Assembly: GCF_003852495.1 (NCBI RefSeq)
Contig: NZ_QAJI01000006.1
Location: 14,438-78,437, forward strand
Length of the DNA stretch: 64,000 nucleotides
Reading direction: 5' to 3'
DNA from: Taibaiella sp. KBW10
GTDB lineage: Bacteria > Bacteroidota > Bacteroidia > Chitinophagales > Chitinophagaceae
The position numbers were made by a program, and so were the translations under genes. Numbering within the stretch: the stretch's first letter is position 1; each line of letters starts with the position of its first letter. The notes beneath the pieces are model-generated. The model worked only from the letters and a program-made list of their open reading frames with translations, was not told the origin of the DNA and did no database searches. Positions 1-11,000 of the stretch are shown here, piece after piece.

Positions 1-35
1 TGTAGCCCTATTTTTATATCGTTGTTGCTTATTTT

Positions 36-2588
36 TTAGCGCAACTCATCAGCCTCTTCGGCCTGCTTCACTTCTCCTTTTTTATTTTGTATAAAAAGGA
101 TAACTAAAGTCCCCACGATTAATAGCGTCAGCAATATACTGCCGATAGTATTTATCTGCTCTCCTGCCTTGATCACAGGGTCATTGTATTTGAAATCTAT
201 TTTATGCTTTCCGGCAGGTACTTTTATACCCCTTAATACATAGTTGACACAGTAAATAGGTGTTTCTTTTCCATCTATATATGCTTTCCAGTTTTCAGGA
301 TAATAAATCTCTGAAAAAACAGCGAATCCATCATTATTATTATTGGATTCATAGTGTAGTTCCGGCAAGTCATATTGGGTCATAACAATACGCGATGTGC
401 TGTCTTTTACAAAAGCATCCTTGCCAATAGCGGTACGGTTATTATCCCTGATAATCGCCGTTTCGGCGGGTTTAAATGCTTGCTGGGCGCTATCCTGCTT
501 AGGGTCGTTAATGGCCGGGGCATTCATGCTCAGCACGGTTTCATCTGCCGTTTTTGTATACTTGATATTGGAAATAAACCAAGCATTTCCTAAGGCTTTC
601 GGATTAGGGATTGCTTGTGCTTCACCCTGTTTTTGACCAGCTGTAATAATATACTTTGTGTTGAGCATATCCAGTACCGCACCATTTAATTTGCTGATTT
701 GCGTCTCTATCAGGTCCTGATAAATCTGCAATTTTGCGGGATGGTATCCACCAATTGTTTTATGGAAATAAGAAGGTTTGGCATCGTTAAAGGTATTCAC
801 AGAAAGGTCCAATACCCGATAATTTGGATCTTTATCCTTCAATATTTCAAGGTCTACAGGGCGAGGTGTAAAGTATTCCTGCTCCAGAGTGGTGGCATCG
901 ATGTAGGTATCATCTGTTAAATAACGATGACTTACACTCCACAAATCTATAATACAGGCTAAACCTAATGCCACGATAGCAATTTCTTTTTTGACCATCT
1001 CTTTTGCAAAAGCCCATAAAGCCGCCGCCGCTACAAGGATGAATGCCAGGCTTCTCAAGCCGTCTTTTAAGGCCATAGATTGCCTGTCGTCGCGTAAGGC
1101 TTTTAATAAGGTATTGGCATGCTCTCCATAGCTTTGTGCCATTTGTGCATCTCCCGCCCCCTTAAAGTCCATTAAAAATTGGCTGTATAGTATAACGGCT
1201 AGGGTAATACCTCCTGTAATAAAAACTGCTTTCTTCAGTTTTGCCAAAAGGACTTCTTTAGTATATTGTCCACTCATAAAGTAGTACAAACCCCAGAAGC
1301 CAAGCATTGGAAATATAATACTGGTCAGCGCCAATGCCATAGTTGGCGTCCTGAATTTATTATAGAATGGAAGGTGGTCAAACAAGAAATAGTTCAATAA
1401 TTCAAAGTTCTTACCCCAAGACAGCATGGCAAATAGGAGTCCGGCGCCCGTAAGCCACCATTTTAAAGGGCTTTTGATCACCAATAGAGAAAGTACAAAT
1501 AAGAAACAGACAATAGCACCAAAATAAATCGGGCCTGATAAGAAGGGTTGCGGCCCCCAATAAGTCGGGGCACGAGCCGTCATTTGCTCTACCTGGTATT
1601 CCGGTACGCCAATGCTGGTTAAGGCCTCTCCAAATTTAGAATCCGGTCCTATATTCTCGCCAGACTGGCCCCCATACAGGTTGGGAATAAGCATACAGAA
1701 GGTCTCCCCAATACCATTACTCCATTGGAAAGCGTATTCTTTGGAAAGCCCGCCATTTGTTTGTTCTGCATGTTGCGTTTTGTTGATTGTCAATTCGCTG
1801 GTACCGCCCCTGGTGGAGTTTTTACTGTAGCCTACCGTTCCTCTTAAACCGGAAAAGCTGGGTAGCGCGGCAATGATAGAAGTGATAAGGATAATCACAG
1901 TACCTTTTACATATTGGTTTATGGTTCCTTTTTTAATCGCAATAACTAAAAAAGCAATACATATGGCGGCAAAGAGTATTGCAGAATAATATATGATTTG
2001 AACATGCCATGCCGCAATCATAAAAGACAGGAACACTGCAGTCATCAATGCACCGAGTGCATAGCGCCTTCTGTATACCTGGAGTATGCCTGCAATAACG
2101 CCCGGAACAAAGATCAGGTCGATGAGTTTGGTCATATGACCGGCAGCGATGATGATGGCATTATAAGAGGTGAAGGCAAAGGCAATAGCACCAATAGTAC
2201 TAATGAGCGTATTTACTTTCAGTGTTTTTAAAAGAACGAAAAAACTAAGCATGGCAATGAAAAAATAAACCATGGGGTTTATACTTCCGTTAGCGGGTTG
2301 CATCTGTAGTTTTCCGGATAGGCTACCGAACCAATTTGAATTGGAGGGTTGGTAATACATGATGGTTGGTAAGCCACTGAACATACTGTTGGACCAGTTA
2401 GCAGCCCTTCCTGTACTATCGTAATAGGTCATGGCTTCTTTTGACATATAGTTCCAACTCATCGTATCATGAGGTGCGATACGGTTACCCTTTAGTACGG
2501 GAGCGCAAAAAAGCGCACTTATGACTAGAAAAACTAATATGGCAAAAATATTCGGTAGGAACCTTTTTATTCCGTTAGCTGTTTGCAT
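36..2588 (-). CDS. YfhO family polytopic membrane protein
   Basis: An 850-residue inner-membrane protein. A dozen or so hydrophobic helices fill roughly residues 10-560, a large extracytoplasmic region follows, and one more helix lies near residues 815-835 before a charged cytoplasmic tail. The C-terminal soluble part carries the pattern typical of the YfhO family (FSEIYYPENWKAYIDGK, then VPAGKHKIDFKY). In Gram-positive bacteria YfhO proteins act like GT-C glycosyltransferases that modify cell-wall polymers; the substrate in Bacteroidota is unknown, so only the family is assigned. The length fits the family. It diverges from the TPR gene at 2688 with a 99-bp spacer that must hold both promoters. 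The first ATG in the frame is used and leads straight into a signal-anchor helix. Confidence 0.85.
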   Translation of the reverse strand: MQTANGIKRFLPNIFAILVFLVISALFCAPVLKGNRIAPHDTMSWNYMSKEAMTYYDSTGRAANWSNSMFSGLPTIMYYQPSNSNWFGSLSGKLQMQPANGSINPMVYFFIAMLSFFVLLKTLKVNTLISTIGAIAFAFTSYNAIIIAAGHMTKLIDLIFVPGVIAGILQVYRRRYALGALMTAVFLSFMIAAWHVQIIYYSAILFAAICIAFLVIAIKKGTINQYVKGTVIILITSIIAALPSFSGLRGTVGYSKNSTRGGTSELTINKTQHAEQTNGGLSKEYAFQWSNGIGETFCMLIPNLYGGQSGENIGPDSKFGEALTSIGVPEYQVEQMTARAPTYWGPQPFLSGPIYFGAIVCFLFVLSLLVIKSPLKWWLTGAGLLFAMLSWGKNFELLNYFLFDHLPFYNKFRTPTMALALTSIIFPMLGFWGLYYFMSGQYTKEVLLAKLKKAVFITGGITLAVILYSQFLMDFKGAGDAQMAQSYGEHANTLLKALRDDRQSMALKDGLRSLAFILVAAAALWAFAKEMVKKEIAIVALGLACIIDLWSVSHRYLTDDTYIDATTLEQEYFTPRPVDLEILKDKDPNYRVLDLSVNTFNDAKPSYFHKTIGGYHPAKLQIYQDLIETQISKLNGAVLDMLNTKYIITAGQKQGEAQAIPNPKALGNAWFISNIKYTKTADETVLSMNAPAINDPKQDSAQQAFKPAETAIIRDNNRTAIGKDAFVKDSTSRIVMTQYDLPELHYESNNNNDGFAVFSEIYYPENWKAYIDGKETPIYCVNYVLRGIKVPAGKHKIDFKYNDPVIKAGEQINTIGSILLTLLIVGTLVILFIQNKKGEVKQAEEADELR

Positions 2589-2687
2589 GGATGAAAATAA
2601 AATTTAGGATAAGCAACAAAAATAGAAAGTTTATTTAATTTTTGTATTAATTCGTGTTTTAATCATCTTAAGAAGTGTAACAATTAT

Positions 2688-2996
2688 ATGGATAGGATCT
2701 CAAAACTTAAAGAATTCTTGAAGACATCTCCACAAGATTCCTTTTTAATACATGCTTTGGCATTAGAATATGTAAAAATTTCTGATCTGGTGGCCGCCGA
2801 AGAATGTTTTACTTTAAACCTGGAAAAAAATCCGGAATATGTTGCTACCTATTATCATTTAGGAAAATTGTATGAAAATGCGGGAAAAGAAGCAGCCGCC
2901 ATCAAAATTTATGAATTGGGAATTATTTTTTCTAAACAAATCAATGATAATCATTCATTTGGGGAATTGAGAGCCGCTTTAGATAATTTATTGTAG
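2688..2996 (+). CDS. Small tetratricopeptide-repeat protein
   Basis: A 102-residue soluble protein without a signal peptide. Residues 15-90 form about two TPR helix pairs, with the pattern A-x-E-Y then AAEECFTLNLEKNPEY, ATYYHLGKLYENAGK and AAIKIYELG. It probably acts as a cytoplasmic protein-protein adaptor. Small TPR proteins of this size are common in Bacteroidota and mostly have no assigned role. No terminator is visible in the 175 bp before the next gene. Confidence 0.8.
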   Translation: MDRISKLKEFLKTSPQDSFLIHALALEYVKISDLVAAEECFTLNLEKNPEYVATYYHLGKLYENAGKEAAAIKIYELGIIFSKQINDNHSFGELRAALDNLL

Positions 2997-3171
2997 CAAA
3001 TAAGTCCAACTTTTAACTTTTCTCGTATGTCTATATATTACGCTGTGTTTTGTAAACGTACAGGTAAGGTGTGTGAATGAGTGCCTTTTTAGCTGCCTTC
3101 CGCTTATCGAAATATGGCTATTTCGTGAAGAAAAGTAAACAACAAATAGTTATACAATTAAAATTTAAAGT

Positions 3172-6100
3172 ATGAATCGTAGATTTACAATTAGTAGGCA
3201 GGCTTATCTCATAAGCTTCTTACTGATGCTCTTTAATGGCATCGCGCAGAAAACGTGGGCACAAACTTATTGTACCCCACCGTACACATTGGGTTGTGCG
3301 GCCGATTTTATTCAATCATTTTCTACAACGGGTGGCAGTACCAACATTTCTAACTTAAACTCGGGGGCATCGACGGGTACCGGTTGTGTGAGCAACCAGA
3401 CTGCGATGGTACACACAACCTCTGTGGGGAATACGATTAACTTTTCTATCCTTAATTGCCCCGGTTGGAGTGAAGGATACAAAATTTTTGTGGATTGGAA
3501 TGAAGACGGCGATTTCGTGGATCCGGGAGAGTTGGTTTACAATCCTACCGCTACCTTAGCCGGCGGTGGTACCGCGGCAGGTTCCTTTGTGGTTCCTGTA
3601 GGTACTACAGCGGGTAATAAGCGCATGAGGGTAAGATGTGTATTTAGTTCTGTCAATTTTGATGCCTGTAATTCTCAGAGCTTCGGAGAGGCAGAAGATT
3701 ATACCATTACGGTTATTCCATTGACGCCTTGTACCAATCCGCCTAGTCCGGGTACTATTGCGACAAGTGTTCCGGATTCAATATGTCCTAACATCACTTT
3801 TTCTCTTGCTACAACAGGAAACTCTTTTGGTTCCGGTTTGGTTTATCAATGGGAGCAATCACCTACCGGTGTTGCCGGTTCATGGGTAAATATTGCCGGT
3901 GCGACTACCATTAACTACGCCGTTGCTGCGGGTATTACAACCAATACTTATTACAGATTGAAATCTATTTGTAGTGGCGGAACGCCGGTATTCAGTAATG
4001 AAAAAATGGTGGCGGTTAAGAGTTTTATAAACTGTTATTGTAATCCTACATATACCAGTGGTTGTACCAATGGTGGTACCATTAACAGCTTCTCTACTTC
4101 GGGTGCTATTGCGAATGTGAGTAACCTGAACACAGGTTGTGCCACAGGAGCTTTGGGCTATTCTAACTATAGTTCAATGGTAATCACTGCAGCACAGACC
4201 TTTGCATTTAATTTTAATGTGGCGATTTCTTCTTTTGCTTCCGGCGTCAAGATTTGGGCAGACTGGAATCACGATGGTGTATTTGATCCCGTGACAGAAT
4301 TATGCGCGCAGTCGGCAACTACCATACCTGTTGGAACTTCCTTTACCGGAACAATTACACCACCAGCTACTGCATTGACGGGTAATACACGTATCCGTGT
4401 GAGAGCGGTAGAAGGTACAACGACGTTTACGCCTTGTTCCAGCCAGTCTTTTGGGGAGACCGAAGATTATACTATTAATTTAGTAGTGCCACCGGCATGT
4501 ACTACGGTTACCTTCCCTTCTAATGTACACGCGATCGCGAATCCGAGAGCGCTATGTGTATCCGGCAATGTTGCTTTAACTATTGACTCCCTGATGCCAC
4601 AAGCAACAGGTATTACTTATCAATGGCAAAGTGCTCCGGGCGGGGCGGGTCCATGGACCAATGTAGGTACCGCAACAACAACTTCTCCTACAACGATTAC
4701 AGGATTAACGACGACCACTTATTACAGGATGCAGGTATTATGTAGCGGTAATGTGGTTGTGACCTCTTCTACCGATACCGTTACGGTTACAAATCCGGGT
4801 ACGGTTACTGCCGTTAACGGACAAAGATGCGGACCGGGCCAGGTAACCCTTGGTGCAACGCCCTCTGTCGGATCAAGCCAGGTATCATGGTATACCGCTG
4901 CAACCGGCGGCACTGCAATTGGTACGGGTACACCGTTCAACACGCCTTATATTACCAATACAACTACTTTCTATGCTACTGCGGGAGCAGGAGCGACAAC
5001 CTATAATACCGGAAAACTGACGCCAACTTCTACGACCGGTAATAGCGGTTTCAGTGATGTAGGTTTAATGTTTAATGCACTTACGTCCTTTACCTTACAA
5101 AGTGTAGATGTTTATCCGATGAGTGCGACTTCCACTACCGGTACCATAACCATTGCTTTGAAAAATGCTGCTGGCGTTACTTTACAGTCTACGACAGCTA
5201 ATGTTACGGTAAGTGTAGCCGGTGCTTTAAATACGGTACCCTTAAACTTTACAGTACCAACCGGTACGGGATACCGACTGGTGGTAACTGCCGCTACGGG
5301 TATGTCTAATTTACTGAGAGAATCCGTAACAGGCTTTACCTTCCCCTATACCGTTCCGGGTGTGAGTTCTATTACCTCTGCTTATACAGGTGGTTCTTCG
5401 ACTACTTTCTATTACTATTTTTACAAATGGGTGATTAAGGTAGGTTGTGAATCTCCTCGTGTACCGGTTGTGGCTACGGTCAATGCTGGTCCTGCGGTAA
5501 CAAAAGCGGCACCACCGGTAGTGTGTAATAATGCCATAGCCACTTTGTCTATGACACCACCGGCAACGGCTAACCCTTATGTTCCTTATGTATGGTATCC
5601 TACTACTGATTTGTATACGAATGCCGCTGCAACTATCCCTTATACAGGTGGTACTGCAAATACGGTATATATGAAATCAAGCGTAGCCGGTCAGCATACT
5701 TATTATGCTATTGGCGGCGATACGACAGCAACCTCAACTTCTTGTTCCAGAGCAGATACCTTTAATGTATGGGTACAACCCGGTAATGTTACCATTAAAG
5801 CGGTGCCTGATACCATCTGTATCAGCGGGCAATCTATCTTGTCGCTGATGCCGGCTACAGATTATTATACCGGTAGCATTCAATGGCAGGAATCTTTAGA
5901 TGGTGGCGTTACATACAGTAACCTGGCAGGTGCCACAAACGTTACCTATACAACCGCGACGCTCACTGCAAACAGAACGTACCGTGCCAACATTACGGCT
6001 AATGGTGCTACTTGTTCACAACCAACGAAATTGATTGTTGTGGCTAACCCTACCTTTATTTCTAAAAGAGATAGCTTCAATTGCGGACCGGGTCAGGTAA

Positions 6101-7821
6101 CCCTGCAAGCAACTACAGGTGGTAACAGTAACCCAAGATGGTACGAAAATCCTACCGGTGGTAGTCCGATTGGCGGTGGTTCGGTATGGCAGACACCATT
6201 CTTAACACAAACAGATACCTTCTATGTAGTCGCCGGAACAGGTTCTACCGTATCTTCCGTAAATATCGGTTCAGGTACAACAGTAAGTACGGGTGCCGTA
6301 ACGCCTTATTATAGTGCATGGGGTGGTTACAGACACCAATACTTGATTACCGCTGCAGAGCTTACTGCTGCCGGAGCAACCATTGGAGCTACCATTAACT
6401 CATTGGCTTTCGATGTCGTGAGCAATGGTACTACTTATAATGGTTTTGCGGTAAGCATGGGCCAGACAACAGCCACAGCCTTAACAACAGCTACCTGGTT
6501 GCCGGTAACTCAGGTAAAAGCACCACTAAACTGGACAACTACTGCCGGATACAATACGTATAATTTTGATGTTCCGTTCACATGGGATGGTACTTCCAAT
6601 ATCGTGGTACAAACCTGTTGGAGTAACAATAACACTTCTAATACCGTGAGTACAGTTAGATACCATACCACACCATTCGTATCGGCACACTACAATAACC
6701 AGGATAACGTGACCCCTGCAGTAAAATGTAGCAACACTACTGCCGGTTCTACAATCTCTCAAAGACCTAATATGAGATTGGGTATAAAACCATGCGAATC
6801 TTCACCACGTCAAATGGTGATTGCGACAATCAATCCGTTACCGGCTCCAAATTTGGGTGCAGATATCGACACTTGTATTAATCAAGGTAATACCATCACA
6901 TTAAATCCGGGTACGATTCCAAACACACCTACTTATGTGTGGGACGATGCGAGTACAAATGCCACAAGAGGCATTACCCAAACAGGTACGTATAATGTAG
7001 CGGTAACAAACATCTTTGGTTGTGTGGGTAGAGATACAATTAATGTAAACATGAAATGGAACCCTGTTGTAGACCTGGCCTCAGGTGGTGTTAATTTATG
7101 CCTGGGTGGTACAAAAGTGTTAGATGCAGGTAATGGCGGTTTAAGTGGCGGCAACTACTACTGGAATACAGGTGCCACGAGCAGAACGATTACGATTAGT
7201 AATGTAGGTACTTATATCGCTTATGTGACCAGTAACCAAGGTTGTTTAACCACAGATACGGTTACGATTACTTCAAATGGTAGTGTTCCCACCATAGATG
7301 CGATTATTACCCAACCTTTATCAGCAAGCAGCTTTAAATTCTCTACACTGAATCCGCAAAACGTAACTAGCTTTATTTGGGATTTCGGAGATGGCTCAGC
7401 ACCGGTTACCATACTGTCTTCTGCCTCTTCAATAGGCTTGACGACACATGTATTCCCTGCAGGAGGCAATTACAAAGTGAAACTGAAAACATTCAGTATT
7501 TGCGGCGACATCGTAGATAGTACCATGATCTCGATCATCGGTTTGGGTGCTAAAGACATCGATAAAGATGCTAAGCTGGTTCAGGTATATCCTAACCCTA
7601 ATAACGGTAACATTCTGTATGTAGAAGCCGTAGGCGATGTTAAGATCAAGGATATGGTGGTTTACAATGCACTTGGACAGGAAGTGCTGACTATCAATAA
7701 ATTTGACAACACAAGCAAACATAAAGTGACTTTACCGGAATACCTTGCTTCAGGTGTTTATAACCTGCGCATCAATACGAGTAAAGGCTTAACGACCAGA
7801 AAGCTGGAAATTGTGAAATAA
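3172..7821 (+). CDS. Giant GEVED/Ig-like/PKD surface protein, T9SS type A (copy 1)
   Basis: A 1549-residue exported protein with a signal peptide at residues 1-31 (ends KTWAQ). A first GEVED domain (VDWNEDGDF to FGEAEDYTI, about 95-180) is followed by an Ig-like stretch, a second GEVED domain (ADWNHDGVF to FGETEDYTI, about 330-440), several Ig/Ig_7-like modules starting CGPGQVTL, a beta-sandwich module ending VVQTCWSN, a PKD domain (WDFGDGSAP, about 1400) and a T9SS type A sorting domain (VYPNPNNGN to the end). It should be secreted across the outer membrane by T9SS and attached to the surface. No catalytic motif is visible, so an adhesin or matrix role is inferred. The unique block at about residues 620-750 is replaced by another module in the next gene. 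A perfect 16-bp terminator hairpin follows. Confidence 0.88.
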   Translation: MNRRFTISRQAYLISFLLMLFNGIAQKTWAQTYCTPPYTLGCAADFIQSFSTTGGSTNISNLNSGASTGTGCVSNQTAMVHTTSVGNTINFSILNCPGWSEGYKIFVDWNEDGDFVDPGELVYNPTATLAGGGTAAGSFVVPVGTTAGNKRMRVRCVFSSVNFDACNSQSFGEAEDYTITVIPLTPCTNPPSPGTIATSVPDSICPNITFSLATTGNSFGSGLVYQWEQSPTGVAGSWVNIAGATTINYAVAAGITTNTYYRLKSICSGGTPVFSNEKMVAVKSFINCYCNPTYTSGCTNGGTINSFSTSGAIANVSNLNTGCATGALGYSNYSSMVITAAQTFAFNFNVAISSFASGVKIWADWNHDGVFDPVTELCAQSATTIPVGTSFTGTITPPATALTGNTRIRVRAVEGTTTFTPCSSQSFGETEDYTINLVVPPACTTVTFPSNVHAIANPRALCVSGNVALTIDSLMPQATGITYQWQSAPGGAGPWTNVGTATTTSPTTITGLTTTTYYRMQVLCSGNVVVTSSTDTVTVTNPGTVTAVNGQRCGPGQVTLGATPSVGSSQVSWYTAATGGTAIGTGTPFNTPYITNTTTFYATAGAGATTYNTGKLTPTSTTGNSGFSDVGLMFNALTSFTLQSVDVYPMSATSTTGTITIALKNAAGVTLQSTTANVTVSVAGALNTVPLNFTVPTGTGYRLVVTAATGMSNLLRESVTGFTFPYTVPGVSSITSAYTGGSSTTFYYYFYKWVIKVGCESPRVPVVATVNAGPAVTKAAPPVVCNNAIATLSMTPPATANPYVPYVWYPTTDLYTNAAATIPYTGGTANTVYMKSSVAGQHTYYAIGGDTTATSTSCSRADTFNVWVQPGNVTIKAVPDTICISGQSILSLMPATDYYTGSIQWQESLDGGVTYSNLAGATNVTYTTATLTANRTYRANITANGATCSQPTKLIVVANPTFISKRDSFNCGPGQVTLQATTGGNSNPRWYENPTGGSPIGGGSVWQTPFLTQTDTFYVVAGTGSTVSSVNIGSGTTVSTGAVTPYYSAWGGYRHQYLITAAELTAAGATIGATINSLAFDVVSNGTTYNGFAVSMGQTTATALTTATWLPVTQVKAPLNWTTTAGYNTYNFDVPFTWDGTSNIVVQTCWSNNNTSNTVSTVRYHTTPFVSAHYNNQDNVTPAVKCSNTTAGSTISQRPNMRLGIKPCESSPRQMVIATINPLPAPNLGADIDTCINQGNTITLNPGTIPNTPTYVWDDASTNATRGITQTGTYNVAVTNIFGCVGRDTINVNMKWNPVVDLASGGVNLCLGGTKVLDAGNGGLSGGNYYWNTGATSRTITISNVGTYIAYVTSNQGCLTTDTVTITSNGSVPTIDAIITQPLSASSFKFSTLNPQNVTSFIWDFGDGSAPVTILSSASSIGLTTHVFPAGGNYKVKLKTFSICGDIVDSTMISIIGLGAKDIDKDAKLVQVYPNPNNGNILYVEAVGDVKIKDMVVYNALGQEVLTINKFDNTSKHKVTLPEYLASGVYNLRINTSKGLTTRKLEIVK
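5484..5780 (+). repeat. Inter-gene repeat, copy in GEVED gene 1
   Basis: This stretch encodes an Ig-like module beginning AGPAVTKAAPP. By eye it is nearly identical at DNA level to 10470..10766 in the neighbouring paralog, including many third codon positions. That suggests recent duplication or gene conversion. Confidence 0.8.
7540..7821 (+). repeat. Shared T9SS type A tail DNA (also at 12534..12815 and 16216..16497)
   Basis: The last 282 bp of the three GEVED genes align without gaps and differ at few positions. They encode the linker LGAKD(I/V)DKDA and the sorting domain VYPNPNNG through RKLEIVK. The conservation of the tail against variable front modules points to constraint by the secretion machinery, homogenisation by recombination, or both. 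Confidence 0.85.
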
Positions 7822-7840
7822 TTTATTTTTAAATTGAATA

Positions 7841-7878
7841 AAAAGTGGTGGCTATCAATAAGATAGCCACCACTTTTT
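7841..7878 (+). terminator. Intrinsic terminator after GEVED gene 1
   Basis: A perfect 16-bp stem, AAAAGTGGTGGCTATC (7841-7856) with its complement at 7862-7877, a 5-nt loop and a T-run, 20 bp after the stop codon. Confidence 0.93.
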
Positions 7879-8045
7879 GTGTCAGCAAGGTGGTTAAAGC
7901 CTTTATGTATAGCATTTTAATTCATATTTAATTGATATAGAATTAATTTTAAAGAAATTTCTGTCGATTATGAGGGATTTGAGAATTATTTTTTTTACAT
8001 TCGTATGATAGAAATAAACAACATATAAATCTTAAATTTAAAACC

Positions 8046-11000
8046 ATGAGTCAAAAATTTACATTTTGGAGGCGAGGCTATCTGTCTGGTCTCATACTTA
8101 TGCTCTTTGCGGGGCTCTCGCCCAGGGCGATGGCGCAGACCTATTGTACGCCTGCCTACACCTACGGTTGTAGTAATGGAGGTACAATTGGGAGCTTCTA
8201 TACTACAGGGGCGACGACGAATGTCTCTAACCTTGCTACCGGTTGTGCCAGCGGTGCTGCCGGCTATAGCAATTATACAACGCAGACTATTTCTGCGACT
8301 CAAGGATTTCCTTTTACGGTGAATGTAAATATCACTGCTTACGGTTCCGGAGTAAAGATCTGGGGTGACTGGAACCAAAACGGTACATTTGAAGCAAGTG
8401 AATTGTGCGCTGAATCTGCGGCAACTATCGCTTCAGGAGGTACTTACACTGCATCGGTAACGGTGCCGGCAACTGCGTTGACGGGCAATACCCGCTTCAG
8501 AGTAAGAGCGGTAGAAGGTTCTACTACTTTTGATGCCTGTGCCAGCAATTATTATGGAGAAACAGAAGATTATACAATCAACGTTACTGCACCTGTTGCT
8601 TGTGTGAATCCGCCAAACCCGGGAACAGTAGCAACCAGTGTGCCGGATTCTATTTGTCCAAACCTTTCTTTTCCTTTAGCGACTACGGGTACCACTTTTG
8701 GGGTAACCGGGATGACGTATCAATGGGAGACATCACCTACAGGTGTTGCCGGTTCATGGGTTAATCTTACAGGAGCCACTACCGTGAATTACACTGTTGC
8801 AACAGGGATTACCGTTAATACTTATTACAGATTGAAATCTGTTTGTAGTGGTGGTACACCTGTATACAGTAATGCAAAAATGGTTGCGGTAAAAAACTGG
8901 CTTAACTGTTTCTGTACCCCTACTTATACCTATGGTTGTAGTAATGGTGGTACGATTAACAGCTTTTCAACAACAGGAGCTATTACGAATGTGAGTAATT
9001 TAAATACAGGTTGTGCGAGTGGTGCAGCCGGTTATTCCAACTATACTTCTATGGCCATTACGGCTGCACAAACATTTGCATTCAATTTTAGTGTCGGTAT
9101 TTCGGCATATAGTTCGGGTGTAAAAATTTGGGCAGACTGGAATCATGATGGTGTTTTTGATCCCGTAACAGAATTATGTGCGGCGTCAACAAGTACCATC
9201 GCTACAGGCGCTTTCTTTACCGGAACAATTATTCCACCTGCTACGGCATTAAATGGTAACACTAGACTTCGGGTAAGAGCTGTTGAAGGATCTACTACTT
9301 TTGATCCATGTTCTATCTACAGCTACGGAGAGACAGAAGATTATTTACTGAATATCATTATCCCGCCTGCATGTAGTACGGTTACTTTCCCGTCCAATGT
9401 GCATGCTTTGGCAACCCCACGTAAACTATGTGTATCAGGTAACGTTTCTTTAGCCATAGATTCTACCATGCCACAAGCAACAGGTATTACCTATCAATGG
9501 CAAAGTGCTCCGACCGGAACCGGTCCATGGACGAATGTAGGTACAGCAACAACAACTTCTCCTACAACGATTACAGGATTAGCGACTACGACTTATTACA
9601 GAATGCAAGTATTATGTAATGGTAACCCTGCGGTAACTTCTTCTACAGATACGGTAACCGTAACCAATCCGGGAACAGTTACAGGTGTTCCGGGTAGCCG
9701 TTGTGGTCCGGGCCAAGTGGCACTTGCTGCAACACCGTCCAACAGTGCCTCTCTGATAAGATGGTATACTGCGGCAACAGGTGGCGCGCCTATCGGAACA
9801 GGACAAAACTTCAATACACCATATATTCCGGCTACTACTACTTTCTATGCTTCTGCAGGATCTGCTGGTGTGCCGACTTTATCCAGTGTAGGTGCGGGAG
9901 CCTTAACCCCTTCCTATGATTATGTAACGATATTTGCCGGTGGTTATGGCGGGTACAAGCATCAGTTTATCATCACTCAGGCAGAAATGATTGCTGCTGG
10001 TATTATGCCGGGCAACTCAATCAGTTCGATTTCTGTAGATAATTTAAACGGTGCATTTACCTATAATGGCTTTGAGATGAAAGTGGGTACAACCACAGCA
10101 ACTACCTCAACCAATACATTTGTCGCTACAGGTATGACAACTGTTTTCCCTTCTGCTAACTATACTACTGTTGTTGGTGTGAATACCTTCAACTTTAATA
10201 CACCATACACTTATTCGGGAGGTTCTTTAGTAATCCAGACTTGTTGGAGTAATGGTGGTTACAGCACAACTTATTCTAATCTGGCTTATGATAATACGAG
10301 TTATGCGTCTACTACGGTAGCACCAATGGATAACTCTACGCCAGCTACTCTATGTGCGCTCACAACCTCTACCTACTTCTCTAGCCCGATGAACAAAAGA
10401 CCTAAGTTTACCTTTAATTTTGACGGGTCTTGTCAATCTCCTCGTGTAGCGGTTTTGGCTACAATCAACGCTGGTCCTGCAGTAACAAAAGCAGCACCAC
10501 CGGTAGTATGTAATAATGCCATAGCCACATTGTCTATGACACCACCGGCAACCGCCAACCCTTATGTTCCTTATGTATGGTATCCTACTACTGATCTGTA
10601 TACCAATGCCACTGCAACCATCCCTTATACAGGTGGTACTGCAAATACAGTATATATGAAATCGACAACAGCGGGTCTGCATACTTATTATGCTATTGGC
10701 GGCGATACGACAGCAACTTCAACTTCTTGTTCTAGAGCAGATACCTTTAAAGTGTGGGTACAACCAGGTAACCAATTCATTACAGGTTTCCCTGATACAA
10801 TCTGTGCCAGTGGTTCTACTGTATTGACTTTAAATCCTAGTGTTAGTGCTGATTACTATACGGGTAGCATTCAATGGCAGGAATCTTTAGATGGCGGTGT
10901 TACGTACAGCAATCTAACCGGCGCAACAAATGTTACTTATACAACGGTAAGCTTAACTGCAAACAGAACATACCGTGCAAATGTTACTGCTAATGGTGCG